Shown: in pieces, positions 1 through 6,917 of the stretch
Numbering within the stretch: position 1 is the stretch's first letter
How the letters are laid out: each line of letters opens with the position of its first letter
From: Acidimicrobiales bacterium
GTDB lineage: Bacteria > Actinomycetota > Acidimicrobiia > Acidimicrobiales > Bog-793
Reading direction: 5' to 3'
Assembly (NCBI GenBank): GCA_030037405.1
Contig: JASHRK010000419.1
Location: 1 to 10,665, forward strand
DNA: 10,665 nucleotides
Notes under the pieces: generated by a model
Seen by the model: the letters and a program-made list of their open reading frames with translations, nothing else
What the model was told of the DNA's origin: nothing
Databases searched by the model: none
Made by a program: the position numbers and the translations under genes

Positions 1-2402
1 AAGCCCGAGCCGTAGACGGTCACGCTCGTCCCACCCGCCTCGACCCCCGCGCTCGGGAAGGTGCCGTCGACTTGAGGGGTCCCACCCGAGCTGCCCGAGG
101 GATATATCACGAGCGTTGCCTTGGCGTTCGGCGCGCTCGTCGTCCCGCCGGCCAGCGTCACGGTCACGTCGTAGGTGCCGGTCCCTTCACCGGTGCCCCC
201 GTTGCCCTCTTCCGAAGCAAGAAGCGTGGTCGGGAGGGTGAGCGAGATGGAGGTGCTGCTCGTGACGTCGACGTCGCTCGTCGGGAGGGTGATGTTGCCG
301 ATGCTGACGGCCGCGACGTCGGAGGTGCCGCTCGAATAGAAACCCGACCCCGTGATCGTGAGCGTCGTGCTTCCCGCGATCTCCGAGGAGGAGAGCGCCA
401 CGGGTGAGAGGCCCGTGACCGTCGGAGGCGTGGGCGAGGGCGTCGTGCACAGGTAGTAGGCAAGGCCGTCCGTCCCACCGGCTCCGGTCACCTTCGGGCT
501 GCCGAGGCCACTTGCCATGTCGTACCCGGTCGTCGCCGGGAAGAGACCGTCGGCGGCGCCGTAGTTGTCGTTGTCGCCGACGGTGACGTCGGTGAAGGAG
601 GCGGCATACTCCTTCGGTATCGAGGCGATGGCGTACAGCTTGGGCGAGATGAAGCCGACGCCGCCCGAGGCGGTGCAGGCCTTCGTCGAGTCGATGTCGG
701 CGGTGATCGCCCCCCAGGTCGGGGTGGCTAGGGAAGTGCCCCCGATGAGCGTCCAGCTGCCGTCCAGCACGATCGGGAACCCCCCCGTGTTCGGGGACGC
801 CTGGGCGCTCACGTCCGGCTCCTCCCTGCAGTTGACGCTCGTGCCGTAGGTGTCCTGGCAGAAGCCGTCGCCGTCGATCTCCTCGGCGAGGTCGATGACG
901 CTCTTGTTGTTGAGACCGGGCACCTTGCTGTTGGCCTGCCAGGCCGGCTCCTGCCAGATGTCCGAGATGCCACCGCCGCCGGCGCCCCCGGCAGCACCGT
1001 CGTTCCAGACCTCTTCGGCGGGCGGGTCGGTGGCGGCCGTGATCGCCGTCCCGCCGACGGCCGTCACGAACGGCTGGCTGGCCGGGTCGTCCGCCGAGAG
1101 GACGGGAAGCCCGGGCACTCCGTCCTCGAGAGAACAGGTGTCGTCACCGGCGTCGCCGGCGGAGGCGAAGACGGTCTTTCCCATGGCGGCGGACTCCTCG
1201 AAGAGGTAGTTCTCCATCTGGGTGTACCCGGGCGCCACGAGCTGAGCCGCTTGCTCGCACTGGCCGTAGGAGATGGACTCGATCTTGGCGCTGCTCGCCG
1301 CCATCGCCGCGATGTCGTCGAGGAAGCCCGAGTCGCTGTTCGGCGCCTCGTAGACGTCGACCTTTGCTCCCGGGGCATAGGCGTTGACGGTGTCGACGTC
1401 GAGGTCGGTCTCCGAGCCGGCGCCGGCGGCGTTGCCGGGCTGGGCACCCCCGTCGACGTTGGTCACCGAGTCGTTGGCGAAGACCTTGGCGCCGTCGCTG
1501 CTGCCGTAGTAGCAGTCGTCCAGGGCGGAGACGTCCGACGAGTTGTACCCGAAGAGGTCGAGGATGTCGACCGTCGCCCCGGCACCGAAGTCGCCGTCGG
1601 AGTAGAGCGGGTCGAGCCCGTAGGAGTAGGCGACCTGGGTGGCCGTGAGGCCGCTGGCCTCGACCGCGACGTCTGTCGCCGCCGCACAGGCGCTGGCGGA
1701 GCCGGCAGGGGCTGTCAGCGGGACGGTCTTCTCGCTCGAGGCTTTCGACGTGCCGTCCGAGCGAAGGATGGGGGCGGCCTCCGGCACGAGCAGGTCGTTG
1801 AGCCCGATGACGCCCTCGACGTGACCTGCGACGGCGCCCCGCATCTCCGCGGCGCTCGTGTTGGCGAACGCTGTGCGCCCGCTCGTGAGCCGGTAGCTGT
1901 CGATACGGGTGTCGAAGGTTGCTTCCACCCGGCTCGCCGAGCCCTTGAACCCGACGAGGAGGTCGTCGTTCGAGACCGAGGTCACCTTCAACCCGCCCGC
2001 CTTCAGCTCCTTCTCGACGCCAGTGACCGTCGAGCGCGAGGGGGCGAACTCGGCGTCGAGGGCGGCGAGGTCTAGGTAGTGGTGGTAGTAGGGGGAACCG
2101 GCCACGGACACCCCGGAGGCATAGGCGTGGAGGGCTGCCGCGTCCCTTGGAACGAGGGCAACGTCACCGGAGATGGTCTTCGTGGACGCCAGAGCCCCGA
2201 GCGACACCGACCGGGTAGGCAACGTCGGGCGCGCCGATACCTTCACGAACGACGTCGCCGCCGAGGCTGCAGCCGGGCTCGTGAGCATCACGAGCGCAGA
2301 TCCGCCCGCAAAGAGGAGGAACGAGGCGGCGGCAGTCGCGAGCCGCCACGCCACTTGCCGTCTTCCCCTCGCACCGGACCCGGTCGATGTGCACAACCTC
2401 AT
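1..2402 (-). CDS. Secreted S53 (sedolisin/kumamolisin-type) serine-carboxyl endopeptidase precursor with C-terminal IPT/TIG tail, 3' end outside window
   Basis: The frame stays open for 800 codons from ATG 2402 to the left edge with no stop. Residues 1-48 form a signal peptide: an Arg-rich start, a hydrophobic stretch at about 23-41, and an Ala-rich cleavage region (AAASA). Residues about 75-205 match the pro-kumamolisin activation domain (YYHHYL, then EFAPS, later VEGVIGL). The S53 catalytic residues are visible: Glu331 and Asp335 in ETDLD, oxyanion Asp417 in SAGD, and Ser557 in GGTSLATP. Asp605 in FTDV and Asp628 in GYDMASGLG fit the calcium site. Residues about 657-767 look like an IPT/TIG immunoglobulin-like domain, and a second one starts near 776. 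Family members self-activate at low pH and digest proteins outside the cell. The start is fixed by AAGGAG 7 nt upstream. The CHAP-lectin gene lies just upstream on the same strand. The family call is secure; the substrate is unknown. Confidence 0.93.
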   Translation of the reverse strand, partial: MRLCTSTGSGARGRRQVAWRLATAAASFLLFAGGSALVMLTSPAAASAATSFVKVSARPTLPTRSVSLGALASTKTISGDVALVPRDAAALHAYASGVSVAGSPYYHHYLDLAALDAEFAPSRSTVTGVEKELKAGGLKVTSVSNDDLLVGFKGSASRVEATFDTRIDSYRLTSGRTAFANTSAAEMRGAVAGHVEGVIGLNDLLVPEAAPILRSDGTSKASSEKTVPLTAPAGSASACAAATDVAVEASGLTATQVAYSYGLDPLYSDGDFGAGATVDILDLFGYNSSDVSALDDCYYGSSDGAKVFANDSVTNVDGGAQPGNAAGAGSETDLDVDTVNAYAPGAKVDVYEAPNSDSGFLDDIAAMAASSAKIESISYGQCEQAAQLVAPGYTQMENYLFEESAAMGKTVFASAGDAGDDTCSLEDGVPGLPVLSADDPASQPFVTAVGGTAITAATDPPAEEVWNDGAAGGAGGGGISDIWQEPAWQANSKVPGLNNKSVIDLAEEIDGDGFCQDTYGTSVNCREEPDVSAQASPNTGGFPIVLDGSWTLIGGTSLATPTWGAITADIDSTKACTASGGVGFISPKLYAIASIPKEYAASFTDVTVGDNDNYGAADGLFPATTGYDMASGLGSPKVTGAGGTDGLAYYLCTTPSPTPPTVTGLSPVALSSSEIAGSTTLTITGSGFYSSGTSDVAAVSIGNITLPTSDVDVTSSTSISLTLPTTLLASEEGNGGTGEGTGTYDVTVTLAGGTTSAPNAKATLVIYPSGSSGGTPQVDGTFPSAGVEAGGTSVTVYGSG

Positions 2403-2409
2403 TGGACAG

Positions 2410-2415
2410 CTCCTT
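2410..2415 (-). promoter_or_regulatory. Shine-Dalgarno site of the S53 peptidase gene
   Basis: AAGGAG on the minus strand, 7 nt before ATG 2402. It sets the start and shows that this gene is translated independently of the upstream CHAP gene. Confidence 0.8.
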
Positions 2416-2519
2416 CACTCTCTTGGCGCGTCCCGCCCATGGCCGCCGCCGCCCGTTGCCGGCCGCCGACCGCCCGCGACGGTACACGCCAGAGGTTGTG
2501 AAGAACAGGGGGCCCTTGC

Positions 2520-3806
2520 TCAGGAGAAGGCAGACCAGAGCACGCCTGACGGCCCGGAGATGACGACGTTGCCGTCGTCCTCCAAGACGAGTGTCACCGT
2601 GCCGGAGGTCCTTGGCGAGCGCGAGGACCAGACTTGGACGCCATGCATGGTGTAGACGACAAGGCTGCCCGTGCGCCGCATGACGGCGCGGTCGTCCCCG
2701 TGGTGGCTCGTCGCCGTCTCCCAGAGGGGCCGGCCGCCGCTGTAGAGCACGAGGTTGCCGTCGCCCTGCAGCTCGAGGTTGTAGAGGCCGTTGGGCGATA
2801 TGAGCTCTTCCCCGTCGAGCAGGCTGTCACCCATCGCGAGGGTGTTGGTGACCGGTTCTCTCGACCAGAGCGGTCCGGTGGGGGTGTCGATCACGAGGCT
2901 GCCGTCGTCGCGAAGCGAGAGGACGACGCCGCCCGAGTGGCCCGAGGTGCCGGATGCCCAAAGACCCTGACCGCCCGCGCTGTAGACGATGAGGTTGCCG
3001 TTCGTCTGCATGGAGGCGTAGGCACCGCTGTTTCCCTCGGTGCCGCTGTCCCAGACGGGACGGCCGCCGGCGAGCTCGACGAGGTTGCCGTCGGTCTCCA
3101 TCTCGAGGGTGTAGAGCCCGTTCGGTGAGGTGAGGGCGGTCCCCGAGGCGAGCTCGTGCCCCCCGTAGAGGAGCGACTCGCCCACGACAGGACGTACGTT
3201 CACGCCCGCAGGAGCGACGAAGGCGCTGATCGTCATGCCCATCTCGTCGGGCACGGTCCCGAGGGCGCCGAGATAGCCGGGAGAGTTGAGCGTCACCGTC
3301 GAGGTCGACGAGAAGTGCGCCTCGCTCCCGTTGTCACCGCCCCAGTCCCCGCTCACGGTCTCGATACTCCCGTCGGTGCTCGCCGCGGTGACGATGGCGA
3401 CGTGCTCCGCCTCACCGCCGCCGTAGTAGTCGAAGACGACCGCATCCCCCACCGCGGGGGTGGCAGAGAGCGTGCCGTACTCGAGCCCGTAGGTGTAGAA
3501 GCTCCCCGCCAAGGGGGAGAGCTGGGAGGTCCCGGCGACGCCGGCATTCGCCCACACCCATTTCGCGAAGTCGGCGCACCAGTACTCCGGCTGCCCGCCG
3601 TTGCCGGTGCAGCTCGACTCGTAGCCCCGCCCGCCGAGGCTGTTGGTCGAGCAGGCATGCTTGCCGACGTTGGCCAGGGACAGAGAGACGATCGAGGAGG
3701 CCTGCGCAGCCGCCGCTGGCTTGCTCGGCAGGACGACGGCCGCCACCAGCGACGAGGCCGCTACGAAGGATGCGAGGAGTGCGAGGAGGAACCTGGGAAC
3801 GAGCAT
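2520..3806 (-). CDS. Secreted CHAP-domain peptidoglycan hydrolase-like protein with two bulb-type lectin domains
   Basis: The protein has 428 residues from ATG 3806. Residues 1-34 are a signal peptide (MLVPRFLLALL, later AAAAQ). A CHAP (NlpC/P60-like amidase) domain spans about 37-181, with catalytic Cys77 in YWCADF, His135 in EHVAIV and a possible third residue Glu149 in IETV. Cys52 and Cys66 could form a disulfide. Residues 204-318 and 319-428 are two bulb-type (B-lectin) domains with three repeat motifs each. CHAP domains cut peptidoglycan peptide or amide bonds; B-lectins bind mannose-type glycans. An exported wall- or glycan-directed hydrolase is therefore likely, but the substrate is inferred. 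In-frame alternative starts are ATG 3851 and TTG 3863. I chose 3806 because it gives a standard signal peptide, though none of the three has a clear Shine-Dalgarno site. The gene sits 117 nt upstream of the S53 peptidase on the same strand. Confidence 0.88.
   Translation of the reverse strand: MLVPRFLLALLASFVAASSLVAAVVLPSKPAAAAQASSIVSLSLANVGKHACSTNSLGGRGYESSCTGNGGQPEYWCADFAKWVWANAGVAGTSQLSPLAGSFYTYGLEYGTLSATPAVGDAVVFDYYGGGEAEHVAIVTAASTDGSIETVSGDWGGDNGSEAHFSSTSTVTLNSPGYLGALGTVPDEMGMTISAFVAPAGVNVRPVVGESLLYGGHELASGTALTSPNGLYTLEMETDGNLVELAGGRPVWDSGTEGNSGAYASMQTNGNLIVYSAGGQGLWASGTSGHSGGVVLSLRDDGSLVIDTPTGPLWSREPVTNTLAMGDSLLDGEELISPNGLYNLELQGDGNLVLYSGGRPLWETATSHHGDDRAVMRRTGSLVVYTMHGVQVWSSRSPRTSGTVTLVLEDDGNVVISGPSGVLWSAFS
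2523..2852 (-). repeat. Second B-lectin repeat unit of the CHAP protein
   Basis: Encodes residues 319-428 of the CHAP protein. Three motifs start at residues 346, 376 and 408, spaced 30 and 32 residues apart. The first is an exact QxDxNxVxY mannose-binding motif (Gln347, Asp349, Asn351, Val353, Tyr355); the others are degenerate. It repeats the preceding unit with a 110-residue (330 bp) period, with SPNGLY starting both copies. Confidence 0.75.
2853..3197 (-). repeat. First B-lectin repeat unit of the CHAP protein
   Basis: Encodes residues about 204-318. Three motifs start at residues 236, 266 and 298, with the same 30 and 32 residue spacing as the second unit. None is an exact QxDxNxVxY motif; the nearest is QTNGNLIVY. 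Sugar-binding capacity may therefore lie mainly in the second unit. Confidence 0.72.
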
Positions 3807-3882
3807 GGCAATAGAGAGAACTGTTGAGATACTTGGGATCCCTATCGGCATCCAAGAGAGCAAGCTTGAGGCTATGCCCTTC

Positions 3883-3902
3883 GGCCCTCCGAATAAAGGG
3901 CC
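3883..3902. other. Small inverted repeat in the AT-richer gap upstream of the CHAP gene
   Basis: GGCCCT and AGGGCC are separated by 8 nt, giving a 6 bp stem. It lies in the 114 nt gap (3807-3920) between the methyltransferase stop and the CHAP start, which is visibly less GC-rich than its surroundings. No T-run follows on either strand, so a rho-independent terminator is not supported. It could be a weak stop for the methyltransferase transcript or a regulator site for the CHAP gene. Confidence 0.3.
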
Positions 3903-3920
3903 AATTTCAAGGGATTTGTG

Positions 3921-4676
3921 CTACCGCGCCTTCCGTGCCGTCACGAAGTACCGGCCCCGGCCTGCTTCCGACACCTCCATCGCCTCGAAGCCGGAGATCG
4001 CCAGGCTGGCAAGGAGCTCGCTTCTCGGGTAGGCCATGAAGCGCAGCTCGGTCGAATGGTGGCTGACGGCGCCGTCGCGCTCCAGGACGACGAGGACGTC
4101 CGCCACGTGGTCTTCCTCCCAACGATCGGGGATCGTCCAGACGTACACGCAAAAGCCCCTCACCCCGTCTCGAACGGGAGCGTTCTCGCGGACCTCGAAG
4201 CGTTGGCGCTCCTCCCGCATCCTCTCCCAATCCCTCGACTCGACCACGAGGCGTCCTCCCTGGACGAGCACGGAGCTCATGGCCGCGAGCGACGCCAGCA
4301 TCGCCTCTCGGCCGGGCGAGTGGGCGATGGAGTTGCCTATGCAGAAGGCGAGATCGAAGCGAGGCTCGAACCGGCCGGGCAGCTCGTCCCATCTGCAGTG
4401 GGAGAGGGGGATGTCGAGGCCGGCGGCGGCGACGTTGTGACGCGCCCTTGCGACCATGCCCTCGCTGCCGTCGGAGGCCGTCACCTTGTAGCCGGCGCGG
4501 GCAAGGGCGATCGCTTCGGTCCCGACCCCGCAGGCGCAGTCGAGGATCTCGCCGCCGGCGGGCAGGTCGTCGAGAACCGGCCGGTAGAGCTGCAAGAAAC
4601 GCTCCCCGCTGAGATGCTCGTCGGAGAACAGCCAGTTGTAGTCCTCGGCAAAGGCGTCGTACGGGCTCGTCGGCAC
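3921..4676 (-). CDS. Class I SAM-dependent methyltransferase, glycine/sarcosine N-methyltransferase-like
   Basis: A 251-residue Rossmann-fold methyltransferase. The N-terminus YDAFAEDYNWLF, the SAM-binding motif I DCACGVGT (residues 46-53) and the acidic end of strand 2 in TASD (Asp69) are typical of the group that includes glycine/sarcosine N-methyltransferases. FCIGNSIAH (111-119) follows the strand 4 position. The substrate cannot be read from sequence; small-amine N-methylation is an inference from family resemblance. The start is GTG 4676, which has no Shine-Dalgarno site but has a -10-like CATACT 7 nt upstream. The gene lies 68 nt downstream of the Rieske oxygenase on the same strand and could be read with it. 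The methyltransferase fold is certain; the subfamily is moderately likely. Confidence 0.88.
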   Translation of the reverse strand: MPTSPYDAFAEDYNWLFSDEHLSGERFLQLYRPVLDDLPAGGEILDCACGVGTEAIALARAGYKVTASDGSEGMVARARHNVAAAGLDIPLSHCRWDELPGRFEPRFDLAFCIGNSIAHSPGREAMLASLAAMSSVLVQGGRLVVESRDWERMREERQRFEVRENAPVRDGVRGFCVYVWTIPDRWEEDHVADVLVVLERDGAVSHHSTELRFMAYPRSELLASLAISGFEAMEVSEAGRGRYFVTARKAR

Positions 4677-4683
4677 GGGCCCG

Positions 4684-4689
4684 AGTATG
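4684..4689 (-). promoter_or_regulatory. Possible -10 element for leaderless methyltransferase transcript
   Basis: CATACT on the minus strand, with 7 nt between it and GTG 4676. This is the spacing expected if transcription starts at the start codon. No convincing -35 element is seen. The first base departs from the TANNNT consensus. Confidence 0.3.
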
Positions 4690-4744
4690 CCCGAGGACGG
4701 CTGTCGGGAACGGTGCCGCCCCCTCTAGCTGGGAGGTGAGGCGC

Positions 4745-5944
4745 TCAGGTCCGGAATGCGGGAGCGAGGGCCTTCCAGACGAGCCCGTAGAAGTGGCGCA
4801 TGTTGCGCTCGCTCTCGGCGAGCGTGTAGCCCCAGGAGTAAAGGCCCGAGCCGAGGCCCTTCTGCACGCGGCCGGCGGCGTCCCGGTCCTCTTCGAGGGT
4901 CAGCCGCCACCACTCGGATATGCGGCCGGCAACCTCCGGGTTGACCTCGACGTCGAGGGGCGTCCGGTAGCGCACGGTCTCGGAGCGCCAGGCATTGACC
5001 CCGTCCGGCCAGAGGCGGCTAAAGGTCCCCCCGTAGGCGAGCTCGGCGACCCCGCCGGAGAGGTACATGCTCGGCCACAGGAAGTAGAACTGGTACTCCT
5101 TGCGGACGCCGCGCTCCTTCAGTCCGAGCTCCTCGGCAACCGAGTCCTGGTAGTCGGTCGTGTGGTAGATGCCCCGATCGAACTCACGATGGGTGTAGTG
5201 CGCCGGGTCCACCTTGTACATGCTGGAGAAACTCCGCTTGTGCAACACTGGGCAGTGGTAGCACTCGATGTTGTTCTCGTGCATCGTCTTCCAGTTCGAC
5301 GGGCCTCCGTCGAGCCGCACCTCCCGCTCGTAGGTGAACCCCTCCTCGACGTTCTCGGCGGCGAAGGGGAACTCGAAACCCTGCTCCTCGAGGATCCGGG
5401 GCAGCTCCCCGAGGGCCGTGGCGAGTGGCTCGGCTTCCTCCAGGGTGACGAAGACGTAGCCCTTCCAGCTGTCGACCGGCAGTGGGAAGAGCCCGAGCTC
5501 CTCGAAGGGCGGGAGGCCTCCTTCGTCGGAGCGCGGGACTGCCCGCAGGCAGCCGTCGAGTCCGTAGACCCATCCGTGGTAGTCGCACTGGAACGTCCTC
5601 CGGTTGCCGTAGCCACGGGCGACGACGTTCGCCCGGTGGCGGCAGATGTTCACGAAGGCGCGAAGCCGCATCTCCCTGTCGCGCAAGACGACGATCGGGA
5701 CGGTGAACCCGTAGCCGCCGATCTCGGTCGTGAAGTAGTCCCCGGGACGGCGCAGCTCGGGCTCGACACCGACGATCTGCCAGGCGCGCCGGAAGATCAG
5801 GTCGTCCTCCAGCTCGGCGATGCCCGGGTCGGTGTAGAAGAGCGCCGGCAACGTCGCCCCGTCCGCCAGGATGCCGTCCACCTCGTCGGCGTCGAGGTCC
5901 GACATCGAGGTGAGGCGCCTGGATCCGAGCGTGTAGCCGATCAT
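4745..5944 (-). CDS. Rieske non-heme iron oxygenase, alpha (catalytic) subunit
   Basis: The protein has 399 residues from ATG 5944. The Rieske [2Fe-2S] ligands are Cys101 and His103 (CRHR) and Cys120 and His123 (CDYHGW). The C-terminal catalytic domain carries Glu227, His230 and His235 in ECYHCPVLH; Asp353 in EEDRDA is the likely third iron ligand. Such enzymes use O2 and electrons from a reductase to hydroxylate or demethylate small substrates. Glu rather than Asp precedes the first iron His, as reported for carnitine monooxygenase CntA, so a quaternary-amine substrate is possible but unproven. No reductase or ferredoxin gene is in the window. Other starts are GTG 5968 and ATG 5905; the latter gives the most family-like N-terminus. 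I chose 5944 because TAGGCT lies 7 nt upstream. Family call secure, start uncertain. Confidence 0.92.
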   Translation of the reverse strand: MIGYTLGSRRLTSMSDLDADEVDGILADGATLPALFYTDPGIAELEDDLIFRRAWQIVGVEPELRRPGDYFTTEIGGYGFTVPIVVLRDREMRLRAFVNICRHRANVVARGYGNRRTFQCDYHGWVYGLDGCLRAVPRSDEGGLPPFEELGLFPLPVDSWKGYVFVTLEEAEPLATALGELPRILEEQGFEFPFAAENVEEGFTYEREVRLDGGPSNWKTMHENNIECYHCPVLHKRSFSSMYKVDPAHYTHREFDRGIYHTTDYQDSVAEELGLKERGVRKEYQFYFLWPSMYLSGGVAELAYGGTFSRLWPDGVNAWRSETVRYRTPLDVEVNPEVAGRISEWWRLTLEEDRDAAGRVQKGLGSGLYSWGYTLAESERNMRHFYGLVWKALAPAFRT

Positions 5945-5950
5945 TCCCCA

Positions 5951-5957
5951 TAGCCTA
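5951..5957. promoter_or_regulatory. Symmetrical -10-like element between divergent Rieske and split-barrel genes
   Basis: TAGCCTA reads TAGCCT on the plus strand and TAGGCT on the minus strand, both fitting TANNNT. On the minus strand it lies 7 nt before ATG 5944, leaderless spacing. On the plus strand it would give a leader of about 50 nt before ATG 6013. No -35 hexamer is clear on either side. This may be a bidirectional promoter. Confidence 0.4.
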
Positions 5958-6000
5958 GGACTCGACACGAAATCGCGCCGCCGTGGCGCCGTCTCCGGCA

Positions 6001-6006
6001 GAGGAG
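6001..6006 (+). promoter_or_regulatory. Shine-Dalgarno site of the first split-barrel gene
   Basis: GAGGAG, 6 nt before ATG 6013. It decides this start over the in-frame upstream ATG at 5983. Confidence 0.75.
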
Positions 6007-6012
6007 AGATCC

Positions 6013-6432
6013 ATGGACCTGGATGAGATCGGCCGCTACTTGGATCGCTCGCCGGCGACGACGGGCTTCGTGGCAGTGTCGATCGGGGACGGGAGCCCGC
6101 TCGTCCTCCCCGTCTGGTACCGGTTCGACGGCAAGACGGTCAACATCTGGACTACGAGCACACGCCGCTGGCCGCAGGCGGTCGTAAGGACAGGGAAGGC
6201 AGCCTTCGCCGCCGGCGACGCCGGCAAGCCGTTTGCTGCCGTGACGCTCCGGGGGCGCGCCGAGATCGACGAGGGAGACGAGGAGACCATCCTCTCGGAG
6301 GTGCGGGCCATCACGTCCCGTTACATCGAGGAGGACCAAGTCGACGACTACGTGAGTCGTTGGTGGCCGAGCCTTAAGGCCATCGTGCGCATCCACCCGG
6401 ATGTGAGCCATGGTTGGGAGCGCGGCTACTGA
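6013..6432 (+). CDS. Pyridoxamine 5'-phosphate oxidase-like FMN/F420-binding split-barrel protein
   Basis: A 139-residue protein with the size and strand pattern of the PNPOx-like split-barrel superfamily: FVAVSIGDGSPLVLPVWYRFDG near the N-terminus in two strands, VNIWTTSTRRWPQAV (43-57) in the cofactor-phosphate region, and FAAVTLRGRAEI (74-85) in the later barrel strands. Members bind FMN, F420 or haem as dimers and reduce small molecules. The cofactor cannot be assigned here because the TxRxKxxNL pattern of the F420 type is replaced by TSTRRWPQAV. The start is set by GAGGAG 6 nt upstream. It is divergent from the Rieske gene and followed 76 nt later by a second split-barrel gene, so the two may share a transcript. 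The superfamily call is good, the function unknown. Confidence 0.8.
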   Translation: MDLDEIGRYLDRSPATTGFVAVSIGDGSPLVLPVWYRFDGKTVNIWTTSTRRWPQAVVRTGKAAFAAGDAGKPFAAVTLRGRAEIDEGDEETILSEVRAITSRYIEEDQVDDYVSRWWPSLKAIVRIHPDVSHGWERGY

Positions 6433-6497
6433 CCGTGCCACTTGACTCGCATCTGGCTCGGGTGACTCGGTCGTGCGGAGCGTCGAGCAGTAGCCCC

Positions 6498-6504
6498 AAG
6501 GAGG
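6498..6504 (+). promoter_or_regulatory. Shine-Dalgarno site of the second split-barrel gene
   Basis: AAGGAGG, 4 nt before ATG 6509, and close to the perfect anti-SD complement. The rest of the 76 nt gap (6433-6508) contains TTGACT at 6442-6447 but no matching -10, so no promoter is called. Confidence 0.8.
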
Positions 6505-6508
6505 AGGG

Positions 6509-6895
6509 ATGACCCAGATACCCGAGTCGCATCGTGATCTCTTGAACGCCAACGTCGCGACCCTCGCCACTATTGGTCCCAGCGGCCGCCCGCAGGTCTC
6601 CGAGCTGTGGTTTCTTGCCGACGAGGGCGAGATTCGCATGTCCTTGAACACGACGCGCCAGAAGGTGAAGAACCTGCTGCGCCAACCGGCCTGCTCGTTG
6701 CTGCTGCTCGACCTTGCCAACCCGTACCGCTATGTCGAGCTGCGTGGTGACGCCGAGATCGAGCCGGACGACGACTACGCCTTTGCGGACCGGCTCGGGG
6801 CCAAGTACGGAGCGGACGTGAGAACGATGGACAACCCTGGCGAGTCTCGCGTTGTCGTGACCATCCGTCCTACGAGGATCCGCACCTGGGGCTGA
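6509..6895 (+). CDS. PPOX-class F420-dependent oxidoreductase, Rv1155 type
   Basis: A 128-residue protein matching the F420-dependent PPOX family along its whole length: IPESHRDLL (4-12), LATIGPSGRPQVSELWF (19-35), the cofactor-binding TTRQKVKNL (48-56), NPYRYVELRGDAEI (71-84) and the C-terminal ESRVVVTIRP (112-121). Mycobacterial Rv1155 binds coenzyme F420 and relatives reduce biliverdin and similar compounds with F420H2. The physiological substrate here is unknown. The start is supported by AAGGAGG 4 nt upstream. It ends 22 nt from the stop of the convergent methyltransferase gene. The gene implies that the host makes F420, which is common in actinomycetes. Confidence 0.92.
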   Translation: MTQIPESHRDLLNANVATLATIGPSGRPQVSELWFLADEGEIRMSLNTTRQKVKNLLRQPACSLLLLDLANPYRYVELRGDAEIEPDDDYAFADRLGAKYGADVRTMDNPGESRVVVTIRPTRIRTWG

Positions 6896-6917
6896 GCGAC
6901 CCGGGGCCCGGCGGTGC

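Noticed and set aside
1251..2075. Plus-strand open frame of about 274 codons opposite the S53 prepeptidase
   Set aside because: The minus strand encodes the prodomain and catalytic residues continuously across this range; the opposite frame is Arg/Gly/Val-rich noise.
2403..2519. GC-rich inverted sequences in the gap between the CHAP and S53 genes
   Set aside because: Only short GGCCG/CGGCC pairings with a long loop and no T-run; expected by chance in such GC-rich DNA. No promoter with proper spacing was seen either.
3918..4739. Plus-strand open frame opposite the GNMT-like methyltransferase
   Set aside because: The minus-strand product has full SAM motifs; the plus-strand product is low-complexity and shows no domain.
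4736..5953. Long plus-strand open frame (about 405 codons) opposite the Rieske gene
   Set aside because: The minus-strand frame has complete Rieske and iron-binding motifs. The antisense frame has no recognisable domain and is a by-product of high GC and codon bias.
5966..5968. GTG 5968 as the start of the Rieske gene
   Set aside because: It would place the -10-like TAGGCT inside the coding region and extends the protein beyond the usual N-terminus; no Shine-Dalgarno site supports it.
6442..6447. TTGACT as a -35 element upstream of the second split-barrel gene
   Set aside because: No TANNNT hexamer lies 16-19 nt downstream.
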